From: Oryzias latipes
Taxonomy: Eukaryota; Chordata; Actinopteri; Beloniformes; Adrianichthyidae
Length of the DNA stretch: 64,000 bases
Direction of reading: 5' to 3'
Assembly: GCF_002234675.1 (NCBI RefSeq)
Contig: NC_019862.2
Span: 23,804,160 to 23,868,159 of the forward strand
Shown: positions 62,444 to 64,000 of the stretch, in pieces
How the letters are laid out: each line of letters starts with the position of its first letter
Numbering within the stretch: the stretch's first letter is position 1
Program-made: the position numbers and the translations under genes
Notes under the pieces: model-generated
Database searches by the model: none
What the model saw: the letters and a program-made list of their open reading frames with translations, nothing else
What the model was told of the DNA's origin: nothing

Positions 62444-62995
62444 TTAACAAACAATTGATGAACGAACAAACAACATGAATTTATCTTGGAGTCGGTCCCA
62501 CCACACCTTCTTCAGAATTTCGACATGGCGCTTGGTCCCATTCCGTGGAGCTGGAATAAGATCAAGAATGTCCTCTAACAGGTACCAGAGGATGTCATCT
62601 TGATGTGGCCAGAAGAACCTGTTCTTCCCAACACAATGGATGCATTTTACCTGTGCATGCATTTTCTGAATGTTTATGACACCTGGATACAAATTGTTAT
62701 TATAGTTTACAATGCACCATTTGCCAATCAGGTCTGGATTATCCCACTGGCGCTGGCAGTTGAACTGATGTGCACATGCAGCTGACGTCTTGATATATTC
62801 TGGACCCAGAGTTACAACCTTGTGACCTCTCATTGTCCCAGGGAGAGGAGGTATTTGCTTTGGCATTTTGATCATAGCATCATCAATATTTGGACTTTTT
62901 TTTATTTTTACAAAGAACAGCCTTAACCTTGTGTCTGTTTTACCCAACGCTTCAGATATTTGCTCTGCATCTGGGATGTCCTGGCCCTGTGGCAC
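62444..62995 (-). pseudogene. Repetitive-family ORF fragment, possibly transposon-derived
   Basis: A 183-codon minus frame contains PPLPGTMRGHKV, then GKWCIVNYNNNLYPGVI, then VGKNRFFWPHQDDILWY and IPAPRNGTKRHVEI. I recall similar blocks in multi-copy fish proteins of unknown function that spread with DNA transposons. The order W-C-x-V-x-Y, then FWP-x-x-D-D-x-x-W-Y is characteristic of that group. The upstream frame starts next to a poly-C run and no promoter is visible, so a broken copy is more likely than a functional gene. Confidence 0.45.
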
Positions 62996-63059
62996 CAGGT
63001 AAGGTGCTGTTTATAAAGCCCCCCCCCCCCCCCCCCCCCTACACTGTCTGACCTGCCTC

Positions 63060-63335
63060 CCTCTGGGGCTCCTGGGTCCAAAAGACTTCACCGTTGACAC
63101 TTCCTGGTGTCTATGTAATTATGGATCATACCATTTTATTAAGGGGGGGGGGGGGGGGTAACGGGGTTGTTGTATTACTCAGAGACAAAAGTAAAATGAT
63201 TTTAATTAATAACTTAATATTAATTTTAAAAATATATATCTTTGCTATCAAAAAAGTATAAAACGATGTTTAGATTACAATAAAATTATTAACGTTTTAT
63301 AGCAAAATTGGTTGGTATTTGCAAAGTAATCTTTC
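63060..63335. other. Intergenic, no gene seen
   Basis: G-run at 63145-63159, then AT-rich sequence. Confidence 0.4.
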
Positions 63336-63343
63336 ATTTAGAT

Positions 63344-63522
63344 CAGGGGTCCCCAAATCCAGGCCTCGAGGGCCAGAGTCCTGCTGGTTTTCCAGAAACC
63401 CTGCCTTACTTGCTGCTGATTACCTTGATCAGGTGTGTTTAGCCAATAAGGAGCTTTAATGGCAGGTTGATGGGAAAACATGTAGGACACCGGCCCTCGA
63501 GGCCTGGATTTGAGGACCCCTG
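63344..63522. mobile_element. Short hAT-like MITE with 8-bp TSD
   Basis: The ends CAGGGGTCCCCAAATCCAGG and CCTGGATTTGAGGACCCCTG are nearly perfect inverted repeats, extended inward by GCCTCGAGGGCC. ATTTAGAT is duplicated at 63336-63343 and 63523-63530. Length is 179 bp. Confidence 0.95.
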
Positions 63523-64000
63523 ATTTAGATCATGAGGGACATGACAAAATTGGTGGTGTATAATGAACAAAATGTTATTATTTCTAAGTAAAACACATAA
63601 TTTCATTTTTTTTAAGTACTCAAAGTGCATTTCAGTGTAGTCATTAAGCTGTTTAAATATTTAACTTGATGACCATTTATAATAAATACAACTTAAGGAA
63701 ACAGAGGGACACAAATTGTGCTATTTTCGTGGAATGACTCAGTAATCAAAACACATGGGTCATAGAATTTGCAGTTTCTAAGGCAAAAAATTGTTTTTTG
63801 AACCAAAATGTGCTTTCCTCTCAAGCCCTTCTCTAAGTGAAATGGATGATTCTTCAAAATTGTGTGGTCAAACCACATCCTCCTTCTGTGTTTTTCTTTT
63901 TTAAATAAAGGGGGGCACAACTTACCCCACTCTCCCCTATTTTTGATAGATGTCTGGACATGTCCCATAAGCTGCAGTCAGAACATGAGGCTGTCTCATG

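Overview
The window looks like an AT-rich vertebrate, most likely teleost fish, chromosomal segment. The evidence is GT-AG introns, small multi-exon membrane-protein genes, and a dense population of RTE- and L2-like LINE pieces, hAT-like and TTAA-type MITEs, an ISL2EU-like DNA transposon and long (AT)n tracts. There are no bacterial-style operons. The species cannot be named from the sequence.

The main biological content is a cluster of small single-pass membrane protein genes, here called A to E, which I could not match to a named family. Reconstructed coding models are: A (+, 9295-11285, 202 aa); B (-, 13189-14944, 155 aa from the first visible ATG); C (+, 24265-32019, 157 aa from the first visible ATG); D (-, 38014-47521, 250 aa); E (-, 61298-61705, 3' exons only). 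A duplicated, gutted copy of A lies at 49497-54320. Strands alternate +,-,+,-,+,-. A, B and C share an ectodomain exon with an ungapped pattern (Cys, Asp, Asn-Ala, Leu-Tyr, Trp at fixed spacing), then Cys-x-Val-Cys and Val-Cys. All five genes have a tiny phase 1-1 exon (18 to 45 nt) with a cysteine near its start, then a transmembrane exon and a divergent cytoplasmic tail. D has a different ectodomain, split over two exons, faintly Ig-like.

Layout: 1-2529 is an internally tandem-duplicated TIR element. 4124-6420 is the 5' flank and noncoding first exon of A, duplicated at 49497-51360. 6692-8234 is a 5'-truncated, internally deleted RTE LINE with a 15-bp target duplication, inserted in an older LINE fragment. 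9.2-11.6 kb is gene A and 13.1-16.6 kb is gene B. 17-24 kb is gene-poor and repeat-rich, with a nested TTA-flanked MITE. 24.3-32.5 kb is gene C; its 6.2-kb intron holds a decayed 2.9-kb transposon with a DDE transposase remnant. 35.3-36.0 kb is a clean hAT-like MITE with an 8-bp TSD. 36.8-47.5 kb is gene D; its 7.4-kb first intron holds a 4.93-kb element with an 8-bp TSD, a 24-bp minisatellite expanded inside one terminal repeat, and a nested 60-bp perfect inverted-repeat element. 49.5-54.3 kb is the A-like pseudogene. 57-64 kb has more MITEs and the 3' end of gene E.

Inferred role: cell-surface proteins with a short cysteine-rich, N-glycosylated ectodomain. The rapid divergence, tandem array and inversions resemble fast-evolving immune or recognition gene clusters, but the sequence does not prove a function.
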